Shown here one piece after another: positions 56,371 to 64,000 of a stretch of 64,000 nucleotides of DNA (position 1 is the stretch's first letter; each line of letters opens with the position of its first letter). A model generated the notes under the pieces. That model had not been told where the DNA came from, searched no databases, and saw only the letters and a list, made by a program, of their open reading frames with translations. The position numbers and the translations under genes are program-made. Source of the stretch: Sutcliffiella horikoshii (lineage in GTDB: Bacteria > Bacillota > Bacilli > Bacillales > Bacillaceae_I); the NCBI RefSeq assembly GCF_020524325.1, contig NZ_JAIVKY010000008.1:310001-374000 (forward strand), read 5' to 3'.

Positions 56371-57678
56371 TTAATCAATAATATTAATAAATGATATTTT
56401 CTCTAATAGGTTTCTATATTTATCTTTAATAAAATGTTGAACTTCTTTAGTATCTTGGTTACTAATAATAATAAAGGTATCAATTTGATGTTTATCAAAG
56501 TTCTTTAAGGATGAGGTAAGGTTGTTCCAATTATAAGGGAGTAAAGTTAAGTTTTTTAATTGCTTTTTCGATAAAAAACTTTTTTTTAGGACCTTTATTG
56601 TATTTTTATCTGCCATAATCACCAATTTGTTAGTGAGGGGTTGATCATTGATTAGGGTAATCAAGTTTTCTTCTGATATTTCAATAACATTGGATTTTAC
56701 ATTTTCCCTTTTGTATGGGTTTGGTATTAAATCAGCATTAGTTCTATTCGTTCTAAAAGGTATTCTGTCACTAAAGGTAATTTGTTCTCCATCCTCATAA
56801 TACTCATAGCTCCATGGGAGTTGCTCATACTCTTTTTTTCCCATTTCATCAAGTAAATTAATATATTGTTTTTTAAATTCATAAAATGGATTATATCTAT
56901 CAGAAATGTAAATTTTTTCTCTTTTTTCTGCGAAGGAGCCTAATCCTGAGAAATGGTAAAATTTAATATTTCTCCCGTTAGAGGTATACTTTCCATTAGA
57001 CTTTCCTATCTTTCTTTCTGGTAAATTCCATGAGGATACGTTGTAGCCGGGGTGTTTCAATATATATACCTCAAAAAATGAAGGTGCTAAATTAACCCAT
57101 TTTTGGTCTACAAATAGTCCTGAACTTAAGTCTATATAACAAGCATATTCAAGTCTTTCAGTATACCAATCAATGAATTTAAGTGCTTCTGGATGTCTTT
57201 TGAAGCCTAAGAAACCTAAATTGAAAACTCCATATAACAAATGTGGCAATTCGATATCGTCGACCTGTTCATCTGTTTCCATCGGCTGATTAATTTGTGG
57301 TGTCAAAATAATGGAGTTTGATTGAAAAATCTCTGTAATTTCAGTAAATGTATCTAAAATCATTATGTCAGGATCTAAAAAAATAAAATTATCTTCTTGG
57401 ATTAAATTATCCAATAAATATTTAAAATAACGACCTTTGACAGCAATGCATGCTTCATAAATAGTGTGTTTAAACAAAAAATGCTCAAAGTTAGGAATTC
57501 CTATATCCTTAGCGAGTACTATGTCATCAAACAGATTATTTTCATTTAGCAATGAAGGGATCTCTTTTTCAACAAGACAAAGATACACTTTCACATCTGG
57601 CATATGTGTTTTAGCAGTTTTAGCCATTACTAATGCTTTATATAAATAATCAGCACAGGTTACTGTACAGATAACCAT
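56371..57678 (-). CDS. Glycosyltransferase-like protein, tandem paralogue B with C-terminal extension
   Basis: 435 residues from the ATG 6 bp after AAGGAGTGA. An upstream in-frame start is less likely. Shares MVICTVTCADYLYKAL, FIFLDPDI, DQKWVNLAPSFF and ILKHPGYNVSSWNLPERKI with paralogue A. The extra C-terminus (about residues 300-435), ending in a Rossmann-like alternating segment (LVIMADKNTIKVLKK...TFIIISNQD), is unassigned. First gene of the minus-strand trio with 55484 and rfbF. Confidence 0.8.
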   Translation of the reverse strand: MVICTVTCADYLYKALVMAKTAKTHMPDVKVYLCLVEKEIPSLLNENNLFDDIVLAKDIGIPNFEHFLFKHTIYEACIAVKGRYFKYLLDNLIQEDNFIFLDPDIMILDTFTEITEIFQSNSIILTPQINQPMETDEQVDDIELPHLLYGVFNLGFLGFKRHPEALKFIDWYTERLEYACYIDLSSGLFVDQKWVNLAPSFFEVYILKHPGYNVSSWNLPERKIGKSNGKYTSNGRNIKFYHFSGLGSFAEKREKIYISDRYNPFYEFKKQYINLLDEMGKKEYEQLPWSYEYYEDGEQITFSDRIPFRTNRTNADLIPNPYKRENVKSNVIEISEENLITLINDQPLTNKLVIMADKNTIKVLKKSFLSKKQLKNLTLLPYNWNNLTSSLKNFDKHQIDTFIIISNQDTKEVQHFIKDKYRNLLEKISFINIID

Positions 57679-57734
57679 ATACTTCACTCCTTCATTTTCC
57701 TTCATTAATACTATTTATGCATATAAAGGAGGTT

Positions 57735-57908
57735 GTGGACCGAAAAGTAAAAGAATTGGTCTCCTTAAAGTTAGAAAATCATACTATAAAAAAGTTGACG
57801 TTAGATTTGAAGGGTTACTTTGTTTTTATTCATGATAGATTATCAGGACCAACGATATTAGTTGGAAGACAAACAAATATAAAGGGTGGGGGAAATGAAG
57901 ATAATTGA
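57735..57908 (+). CDS. Hypothetical 57-residue protein at the head of the nucleotide-sugar operon
   Basis: A GTG start 5 bp after AAAGGAGG (itself inside a longer frame from an ATG at 57717). Basic N-terminus (DRKVKELVSL) and a C-terminal LSGPTILVGRQTNIKGGG. The stop overlaps the next gene by 14 bp, which implies coupling. I recognise no family. The strong ribosome binding site and operon position are the main support. Confidence 0.55.
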   Translation: MDRKVKELVSLKLENHTIKKLTLDLKGYFVFIHDRLSGPTILVGRQTNIKGGGNEDN

Positions 57909-58455
57909 AAATGAGTTGATGGGAGTACTGGAAATTACTCCTGAACCAAAAGTAGACTTTAGAGGCTACTTTCTTAGGATTTATGATGAGGAAACTTTTT
58001 TTAAAAATGGCATTAATAATAATTGGGTTCAAGAGAATCATGTACTCACGAAAGAAAAAGGAGTAATAAGAGGATTTCATTTTCAATATCCGCCATATTC
58101 CGAATCCAAGTTGATACGGGTAATTAGTGGCTCAATCTACGATGTATATGTGGATATTAGAAAAGGTTCTAAAACTTTCGGTAAATGGAGTGGCACATAT
58201 TTGTCATGTGAGAATAAAAAAATGCTGTTAATTCCAAAAGGTTTTGCCCATGCATATTGTACGTTAGAACCGAACACCGAGGTCACTTATAAAGTTGATT
58301 CCCCATATAACCCTAATTCTGAGGGAGGGATTATTTGGAATGATCCTACACTTAATATTAACTGGCCAATTAAAAATCCTCTTCTCTCAGAAAAGGACCA
58401 TAAATTAAATACATTTAAATTTTTTTTAAGTGATAAAAAGTATTTAGATATTTAA
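57895..58455 (+). CDS. RmlC/RfbC-like sugar 3,5-epimerase
   Basis: 186 residues. Cupin-fold epimerase motifs: DFRGYFLRIYDEETF, RGFHFQYPP with the catalytic His region, GKWSGTYL, LIPKGFAHAY and YKVDSPYNPNSEGGI. RmlC enzymes epimerise a 4-keto-6-deoxy sugar nucleotide. Here the donor could be CDP- or dTDP-linked. No rmlA/B/D is near, and rfbF points to CDP. Follows the small ORF with overlap. Confidence 0.85.
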   Translation: MKIIENELMGVLEITPEPKVDFRGYFLRIYDEETFFKNGINNNWVQENHVLTKEKGVIRGFHFQYPPYSESKLIRVISGSIYDVYVDIRKGSKTFGKWSGTYLSCENKKMLLIPKGFAHAYCTLEPNTEVTYKVDSPYNPNSEGGIIWNDPTLNINWPIKNPLLSEKDHKLNTFKFFLSDKKYLDI

Positions 58456-58507
58456 TTTTTTTAGAGTTTAATGGCCTTTGTGTTCGATTTGAAAAGGGGT
58501 TGAAATA

Positions 58508-59428
58508 GTGAAAAAGCTTCTTATTACTGGAGCGAATGGATTTATTGGTAAACATATCTTAGAAAAGCTCAGAAATAAAGATTATGAGGTTCATGCAATC
58601 ACAAGCAGAGACATATCTGCAATACCTACAGGGGATAAGGTGATATGGCACAATGTAGATTTGTTAAATTCAAATAAAATGGAAGAGATAATGAAAAATA
58701 TCAAACCGTCAATTTTGCTCCATTTAGCTTGGATTGTTACTCCAGAAAATTATAAAGAATCAATAATGAACATTGAGTGGATCCTGGCAAGTATGAAGCT
58801 CTTAAGGTTATTTAATAAATATGGTGGTAAGAAAGTTGTTATTAGCGGCACATGTGCAGAATATGATACATCTACATTTGTATGTATAGAAAACTCAACA
58901 CCTCTTAAACCCTCGACACTATATGCAAAAAGTAAATGTGCTTTACGAACAATTGCAGAAGAATACTGCAAAAAAGAAAATATATCCTTAGTTTGGGGCA
59001 GGGTTTTCTATGTATATGGACCAGAAGAGAATATCAATCGATTAGTTCCTTATGTAACTAGTTCACTATTAAATAATAAGATAGCTAACTGCACACATGG
59101 ACTGCAAGTCTTAGATTACTTATACGTTAAGGATGTAGCTGAGGCATTCATTGCAATTTTAGAAAATAACATTACTGGTGAAGTGAATATTGGATCCGGC
59201 AAGCCAATTTTATTGAAAGATTTAATTTATCAAATAGGATATCAACTAAATAAGCCACATTTGATTAAATTAAGTAATAAATTCCCTGATAAACCACATG
59301 AAAATATAATAGTCGCAGATATTTATAAAATTCAAGAAAGTACAGGTTGGCATCCGACCACAACATTAGATGAAGGTTTAGACCACACCATAAGATGGTG
59401 GAAAGAACAAGTCAATGGAGGAATGTAG
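58508..59428 (+). CDS. NAD-dependent epimerase/dehydratase, YtcB/RfbJ-like
   Basis: 306-residue extended short-chain dehydrogenase. GANGFIGKHIL cofactor motif at residue 9, SGTCAEY active-site Ser/Thr segment and YAKSK catalytic pair near residue 140, then WGRVFYVYGPEE. Candidate 4-keto sugar-nucleotide reductase or epimerase. Starts with GTG, MKKLLITGANG. 4 bp before the next gene. Confidence 0.88.
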   Translation: MKKLLITGANGFIGKHILEKLRNKDYEVHAITSRDISAIPTGDKVIWHNVDLLNSNKMEEIMKNIKPSILLHLAWIVTPENYKESIMNIEWILASMKLLRLFNKYGGKKVVISGTCAEYDTSTFVCIENSTPLKPSTLYAKSKCALRTIAEEYCKKENISLVWGRVFYVYGPEENINRLVPYVTSSLLNNKIANCTHGLQVLDYLYVKDVAEAFIAILENNITGEVNIGSGKPILLKDLIYQIGYQLNKPHLIKLSNKFPDKPHENIIVADIYKIQESTGWHPTTTLDEGLDHTIRWWKEQVNGGM

Positions 59429-59431
59429 AAC

Positions 59432-60538
59432 ATGAAGATAGCAGCTAAGCTTACTAATTCCATCCTTAAAGAAGACCTTGTATATATCCATAATCAAGTA
59501 AAGCCGGAGCAAAAATTTAAGGACTCAACCATCCTTATAACTGGCTGCGCAGGATTTTTAGGATATTATTTTTTAAATTATTTCTTAGCATTTAAAGAAA
59601 TTCTAGGTTTTAAAAAGATTATATGCTTGGATAATTTTATTCTTGGAAAACCTTCGTGGTTAAAAACATTGGAGGATAGTAATAAGGAATATATTGATCT
59701 TTATCCATTTGATATTTCAAAGGATAAAATAAGTTCGATTAATAATAGTGCTGAAGCTGATTATATTATTCATATGGCTTCAATTGCTTCTCCAGTTTTT
59801 TATAGGAAATATCCTCTGCAAACAATAGATGCGAATATATGGGGGTTAAGAAATTTATTAGAATATTATAAAGCGAACAAGTTGAAGGGATTTTTATTCT
59901 TTTCAAGCAGTGAAATTTATGGAGATCCTGCACCTGATTGTATACCCACGCATGAAGAATATCGAGGAAATGTATCCATGAATGGACCTAGGGCTTGTTA
60001 TGACGAATCAAAAAGGTTTGGTGAAACACTTTGCTATGTTTTTTCAAAAGAGTATAAATTACCAATAACTATTGTTAGACCTTTTAATAACTATGGTCCC
60101 GGGATGAAGCTAAACGATAAAAGGGCCCCTGCGGATTTTGCAAACTCGATCATATCTAACAAAGATATTATATTATATTCAGATGGAAAACCAACTCGAA
60201 CTTTTTGTTATGTAGCAGATGCTATTGGTGGTTATTTAAAAAGTTTACTATTAGGAAAGTATGAGTATTTCAATATAGGAATAGATAAACCAGAAATATC
60301 AATTAGAGAACTGGCAGAGATTTATTTAAGACAAGGAAAATTAATTTATAATTATACAGGGAAAATAGTTTTAGAAAAATCTCAAGAGGAAAATTATTTA
60401 ACACATAACCCAAATAGAAGGTGTCCGGATATAGATAAATCAAGGAAAATTCTGAGCTACACCCCTTCCATTCATGTGGAAGAAGGAGTTGGTAAGTTTT
60501 TGAAGTTTCTTAAATACGGCGGTGTTAATAAGTTATGA
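59432..60538 (+). CDS. NAD-dependent epimerase/dehydratase, UDP-glucuronate-decarboxylase-like
   Basis: 368 residues. A ~30-residue N-terminal extension precedes ITGCAGFLGYYF. SSSEIYGDP and NGPRACYDESKRFGETL (catalytic YxxxK) are close to UDP-xylose synthase motifs, and PFNNYGPGM follows. With the UDP-sugar dehydrogenase next door, a UDP-glucuronate to UDP-xylose step is possible. It could instead be the missing 4,6-dehydratase. Overlaps 60535 by 4 bp. Confidence 0.82.
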   Translation: MKIAAKLTNSILKEDLVYIHNQVKPEQKFKDSTILITGCAGFLGYYFLNYFLAFKEILGFKKIICLDNFILGKPSWLKTLEDSNKEYIDLYPFDISKDKISSINNSAEADYIIHMASIASPVFYRKYPLQTIDANIWGLRNLLEYYKANKLKGFLFFSSSEIYGDPAPDCIPTHEEYRGNVSMNGPRACYDESKRFGETLCYVFSKEYKLPITIVRPFNNYGPGMKLNDKRAPADFANSIISNKDIILYSDGKPTRTFCYVADAIGGYLKSLLLGKYEYFNIGIDKPEISIRELAEIYLRQGKLIYNYTGKIVLEKSQEENYLTHNPNRRCPDIDKSRKILSYTPSIHVEEGVGKFLKFLKYGGVNKL

Positions 60539-61803
60539 TAACTGTTATCGGATTAGGTTTTGTAGGACTAACAACTGCTCTTGGCTTTTGCGAAAAAGGT
60601 TATGAGGTTTATGGAGTAGAAATAAATGACGATAAAAGAAAGCAATTAAATGATGGGGATGTACCTTTTTTTGAACCGTATCTAGAGGTGAAATTAAGGC
60701 AATTCTTAAATAGAGGTTTTGTAGTCACACAAAACTTACAACAAGCAGTAAAAGAAAGTGAGCTAATTATTTTTTGCGTAGGAACTCCTAATGATGTAGA
60801 TGGCAAAGTTGACCTGAAGTATCTTTACCAATCGATAGCAGAAACGTTAATTTATGTGACAGATGCGAAATATAGGGTTTTGGTCATTAAGTCTACCATT
60901 CCACCTTCTACAACTAAAGAAAAAATCATGCCTTTCATTGAATCCCAAAATTTCAAGGTTAGTAAGGATATAGGGTTGGCAAATAACCCGGAATTTTTAA
61001 GGGAAGGATATGCTTGGGAAGATTTTACCCAACCAGACCGCATTGTAGTAGGTATAGATATAAATGATAAAAAGGGTAAAGATATTTTAAAAAAGTACTA
61101 TGAGAAATTCAATAGTCCGATATTTTTTCAATCTACAAATACTGCAGAGTATATAAAATATTTATCTAATACCTTACTCTCTACAATGATAAGTTTTTCA
61201 AATGAACAATCCATGCTGGCACACAAATTAGGTAACATTGATATAGCAAGTGCTTTTAAAATTCTTCACTTAGATAAACGTTGGTATGGCAGCTCAAATA
61301 AGCCTGCAGATATGTCTAAATATGTTTATCCAGGCTGTGGATTTGGAGGATACTGTTTGCCCAAAGATACTAAGGCATTAGCCTCACTTTTTTTGGAGAA
61401 AAGCATTCAACCTCAAATATTAAATAGCGTTCTGGAAACAAACACCAAAATAAAAGAATTTCTTTTTGAAAGATTTAAGGCAGAGGTTTCTACAAATGAA
61501 ACTATAGGGATACTAGGTTTAGCTTTTAAGCCAGAGTCAGATGATGTAAGGGAATCGGTAGCTAAGGATTTCATTAACCTATTAAAGGATAATGGCTATA
61601 ATAAAATCAAAGCTTATGACCCTATAGCAACAAAAGTTTTTAAAGATACTTATCGTTTAGATGTTACTTATAGTATATCTTTAGATAAACTTCTTGAAAA
61701 TACAGATACTATTATAATTTTGACAGCTTGGAAGGAATTTATAAAAAATAAAGATATTCTTAAACAAAAAAAATTGTATGATTTTAGATACTATATAAAT
61801 TAG
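60535..61803 (+). CDS. UDP-glucose/GDP-mannose 6-dehydrogenase family (YtcA-like)
   Basis: 422 residues. N-terminal GLGFVGLTTALGF, NNPEFLREGYAWEDF with the catalytic Glu, active-site Cys in GCGFGGYCLPKDTKAL, and C-terminal ILGLAFKPESDDVRES. It oxidises a nucleotide hexose to the uronate. B. subtilis ytcABC, a sigma-K spore-polysaccharide operon, pairs a similar enzyme with an epimerase and a glycosyltransferase. Coupled to the preceding gene (ATG overlap) and ends the operon. Confidence 0.92.
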   Translation: MITVIGLGFVGLTTALGFCEKGYEVYGVEINDDKRKQLNDGDVPFFEPYLEVKLRQFLNRGFVVTQNLQQAVKESELIIFCVGTPNDVDGKVDLKYLYQSIAETLIYVTDAKYRVLVIKSTIPPSTTKEKIMPFIESQNFKVSKDIGLANNPEFLREGYAWEDFTQPDRIVVGIDINDKKGKDILKKYYEKFNSPIFFQSTNTAEYIKYLSNTLLSTMISFSNEQSMLAHKLGNIDIASAFKILHLDKRWYGSSNKPADMSKYVYPGCGFGGYCLPKDTKALASLFLEKSIQPQILNSVLETNTKIKEFLFERFKAEVSTNETIGILGLAFKPESDDVRESVAKDFINLLKDNGYNKIKAYDPIATKVFKDTYRLDVTYSISLDKLLENTDTIIILTAWKEFIKNKDILKQKKLYDFRYYIN

Positions 61804-61815
61804 CAATACAGTAGC

Positions 61816-61856
61816 AAAGGCCCAACTCAAAAATTTTACCTTTTGCGTTGGGCTTT
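61816..61856. terminator. Terminator of the nucleotide-sugar operon
   Basis: AAAGGCCCAAC pairs with GTTGGGCTTT around a 20-nt loop, between convergent genes. Confidence 0.8.
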
Positions 61857-61867
61857 AAATTTCATTA

Positions 61868-63115
61868 TTAGAATATTAATATATTCTTCATTGATTTTTT
61901 TAATAATGGATAGTTTGGAAGCTTAGTGAATAACTTATATTCCTTCACTAATTGTTTATAGATTGATTTATTACTATCATCACTTTTCCATAAGTCTTTC
62001 TTTAAATTGTTAATTAAATTTTTATTTTTAACTGGAAGAGAGTTTTTTTTCATCAGTAAAAATAGTTGTGGAGCTTTTTGTAAAGCCGATAAGTAATATC
62101 TTTTTAAATGATTGAAATGTTCAGGATGATAAAGACATAGATTCTTATACTCTTTTAGTGTTGCATTTAATAATAATAAATTTGCATTTTGTAATAAAGG
62201 TAAGGATAAAATAGCTACATCTGGATCAGGATGGAGATTTTGAAACTTAATAAGATTCTCCATTCGTTCACTTTCTCTGTTTTCTGGGGAAAATGAATGT
62301 TCTTGATGATAGACCGATATTTCTGGCGCTTCAATAAACCTAACAGAACTCTTGTATAACCTGTATGCAAACTCACTATCTTCACTTCCCCATCCACTAA
62401 AATTCTCATTAAATAATCCAACTAAATCGATTGATTCTCTTGTAATAGAAATGCATCGTGTTACACAAATAATCCAAGGTAGGTGAAAATCCTCTAATTG
62501 TAAACCATGTTTCGAAACAACATCAGTAAAGTAAGGAGCGCTGTATGCATAATATCGTAAGAAATCAAGGGTTAAGTCTTCAGAATGAAACAAAGGAGTA
62601 GGAGATGACAGGTCAGAATGTTCAATTTCCACTAATTCCTTATAAGGAATTAGTGTCCTTATCTCATTCCCTAACTTTTTAAGTGAAAAATCCAATTTTG
62701 TTAGTTGTTCTTCATTGAAGTTTGGCTCTATAACTGTAAATATTTCCTTTTGGGAAGTATTGGTGCATACTACTACATTTCTTTTTTCATTATGATAATT
62801 GACATGTTTCTCTATAAAGTCAGGCTCTACAATCATTTCACCATTTAAGAAAATTAAGATCGATCCTTTTGCTTCCTCTAAACCTATGTTTTTTGCTCCT
62901 GCTCTATCCAGGTTTTTTTTACATTTAATATATTTAAAATTTGGAAGTAGTTTAAAGTCACGGATGTTTGAAGATTCATCTGAAGATGCATTGTCCACAA
63001 ATATAACTTCTACTTTTGAAAGGTCAAAAGATTGTTTAGAAATGCTATTTAATGTAAACAAAGCTTGGTGATAAATATTATATGATATAACAATTATACT
63101 AACTTCTATGTTCAT
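61868..63115 (-). CDS. Glycosyltransferase family 2 protein with altered DxD motif
   Basis: 415 residues. VSIIVISYNIYHQALFTLNSI, FVDNASSDESS, KNIGLEEAKGSILIFLNGEM, then FSGWGSEDSEFAYRLYKS. The DxD position reads NGE, so metal binding would rely on other residues, as in the related DAE of 53308-54576. The C-terminal ~140 residues are helical and unassigned. GAGGTGA precedes the ATG. Divergent from the last complete gene. Confidence 0.87.
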   Translation of the reverse strand: MNIEVSIIVISYNIYHQALFTLNSISKQSFDLSKVEVIFVDNASSDESSNIRDFKLLPNFKYIKCKKNLDRAGAKNIGLEEAKGSILIFLNGEMIVEPDFIEKHVNYHNEKRNVVVCTNTSQKEIFTVIEPNFNEEQLTKLDFSLKKLGNEIRTLIPYKELVEIEHSDLSSPTPLFHSEDLTLDFLRYYAYSAPYFTDVVSKHGLQLEDFHLPWIICVTRCISITRESIDLVGLFNENFSGWGSEDSEFAYRLYKSSVRFIEAPEISVYHQEHSFSPENRESERMENLIKFQNLHPDPDVAILSLPLLQNANLLLLNATLKEYKNLCLYHPEHFNHLKRYYLSALQKAPQLFLLMKKNSLPVKNKNLINNLKKDLWKSDDSNKSIYKQLVKEYKLFTKLPNYPLLKKSMKNILIF

Positions 63116-63173
63116 TTTTTCACCTCGCGTTTTTTTTTGAAAATCAAAAAATTGAATTGAGGATGGTGTTTAA

Positions 63174-63896
63174 ATGATATCAATTATTACACCTACTATA
63201 AGACAGAAGAATATGGAGAACGTATTTCTAAACTACACAAGACAAAATGTTCTAGAAAAAGAGTTAATAGTAATATTAAATAAAAATGAGATGGATATCA
63301 GTGCATGGTTAAAATATGCAGAAAAACACAAAAATGTAACTATTGTTCAATTATCAGAGAATATATCATTAGGAGAATGTTTGAATGAAGGTGCAAAAAT
63401 AGCTGCATTTGGGGTTATTGCTAAATTTGACGATGATGATTATTATGCTCCTAATTATGCTCTAGAAGCCTTGAATATCCTTGAAAAGAAAATGGTTGAT
63501 ATTGTTGGTAAATCCTCTATATTTGTATATTACGAAGAGAAGAAACTGTTAACTATATTAAATCCTGGTTACGAAAATTTGTTATCAACTACTGACCAAA
63601 AACTTACTGAAAGGTTATTAAGCGGAGCAACGTTGGTTTTTAAGAAAAAAGTTATAGAAGATGTTCCATTCCCCCATTTAAATCTTGGAGAAGACTCGTC
63701 GTTTCAAATAGAATGTCTAAAAAAGGGGTATGTGTTATTTTCCTCTGATAGGTATAATTACTTCTGTGTAAGAAAAGCAGATAAATATTTTCACACCTCT
63801 GTTGTCTCGAATCAATGGTTATTAAGAAAGAGTAAAATAATAGGTAAAACAAATACACCTGAAACTTACACTTATAAAAAGAAATCTAGCGATTAA
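63174..63896 (+). CDS. Glycosyltransferase family 2 protein, short, DDDD motif
   Basis: 240 residues. VSI-type start MISIITPTIRQ, LNEGAKIA and KFDDDDYYAPNYAL with an intact acidic metal motif, then HLNLGEDSSFQIECLK with acceptor-side ED. The spore glycosyltransferase CgeD comes to mind but I did not align it. GAGGATGGTG precedes the ATG. The terminator overlaps its stop. Confidence 0.85.
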   Translation: MISIITPTIRQKNMENVFLNYTRQNVLEKELIVILNKNEMDISAWLKYAEKHKNVTIVQLSENISLGECLNEGAKIAAFGVIAKFDDDDYYAPNYALEALNILEKKMVDIVGKSSIFVYYEEKKLLTILNPGYENLLSTTDQKLTERLLSGATLVFKKKVIEDVPFPHLNLGEDSSFQIECLKKGYVLFSSDRYNYFCVRKADKYFHTSVVSNQWLLRKSKIIGKTNTPETYTYKKKSSD

Positions 63897-63909
63897 ACTA
63901 GATTTCTTC
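63881..63909. terminator. Terminator at the end of the last complete gene
   Basis: GAAATCTAG pairs with CTAGATTTC, then T-rich. It overlaps the stop codon. Confidence 0.75.
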
Positions 63910-63924
63910 TAAATTATTTAAGGA

Positions 63925-63999
63925 TTAGAATTTATTATTTTTATTTCTTTTTAATAGCTCTCTTGTAACGGATTCAATGTCTTCACAACAAATATACGT
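63925..63999 (-). CDS. Possible C-terminus of a minus-strand gene, cut by the window edge
   Basis: A 24-codon open frame reaches the edge and ends EDIESVTRELLKRNKNNKF then TAA. It is too short to assign. Position just after a bidirectional-looking hairpin fits a convergent gene end. Confidence 0.35.
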   Translation of the reverse strand, partial: TYICCEDIESVTRELLKRNKNNKF

Positions 64000-64000
64000 T

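Overview
The window reads as chromosomal DNA of a spore-forming Bacillaceae species. This rests on gene content and order, not on a database search. The order med-comZ-fabHA-fabF-yjaZ-app-yjbA-trpS-opp-yjbC-spx-yjbE-mecA-coiA-pepF-yizD-roxS-spxH-yjbIJKLM-nadF-yjbO-prpE-yjbQ-fabI follows the well-known Bacillus subtilis segment. A clpB gene at the left edge and a cardiolipin synthase between mecA and coiA are, from memory, closer to the B. cereus arrangement. I cannot name the species.

Layout. 1-5.2 kb: 3' part of clpB, small genes yjzD and yjzB, yjaU/yjaV and the competence pair med-comZ. 5.2-8.8 kb: type II fatty acid synthesis (fabHA-fabF) behind a FapR-type operator, then the putative metalloprotease yjaZ. 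9.2-24.5 kb: two complete oligopeptide ABC importers (appDFABC and oppABCDF) flanking yjbA, T-box-controlled trpS and a DUF3899-like membrane gene. 24.5-32.3 kb: a secreted glycoside-hydrolase-like protein, yjbC, and an RND efflux operon (adaptor, pump, GDSL hydrolase) lying between yjbC and spx. 32.4-42.7 kb: proteolysis and stress regulators (spx, mecA, spxH), yjbE, cls, coiA, pepF, a truncated haemoglobin and a well-supported RoxS/RsaE small RNA with Rex-type and ResD-like sites. 42.9-51.4 kb: lytic transglycosylase, yjbK, the yjbL-relQ-nadF-yjbO operon, prpE, a CPA2 antiporter and fabI, which carries a second FapR-type operator almost identical to that of fabHA.

51.5-64 kb is the accessory part. 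Where B. subtilis has cotO-cotZYXWV spore-crust genes after fabI, this window has a leaderless amidase-SPOR-glucosaminidase protein with a sigma-K-like promoter, then an AT-rich glycan locus: five glycosyltransferase-type genes, a CDP-glucose-forming cytidylyltransferase, an RmlC-like epimerase, two NAD-dependent epimerase/dehydratases and a UDP-sugar 6-dehydrogenase. The position and gene types suggest a spore-surface glycan, which is an inference. It is the best candidate here for an undescribed system.

Repeats run through the intergenic regions. Eight copies of a ~130-bp structured repeat occur, several with copy-specific but self-complementary ends. Two unrelated three-unit hairpin arrays share a 52-bp period, and one has compensated stem changes. 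A further array holds five near-identical heptamers about 20 bp apart. Two of the large repeats lie inside the 5' leaders of trpS and fabHA.
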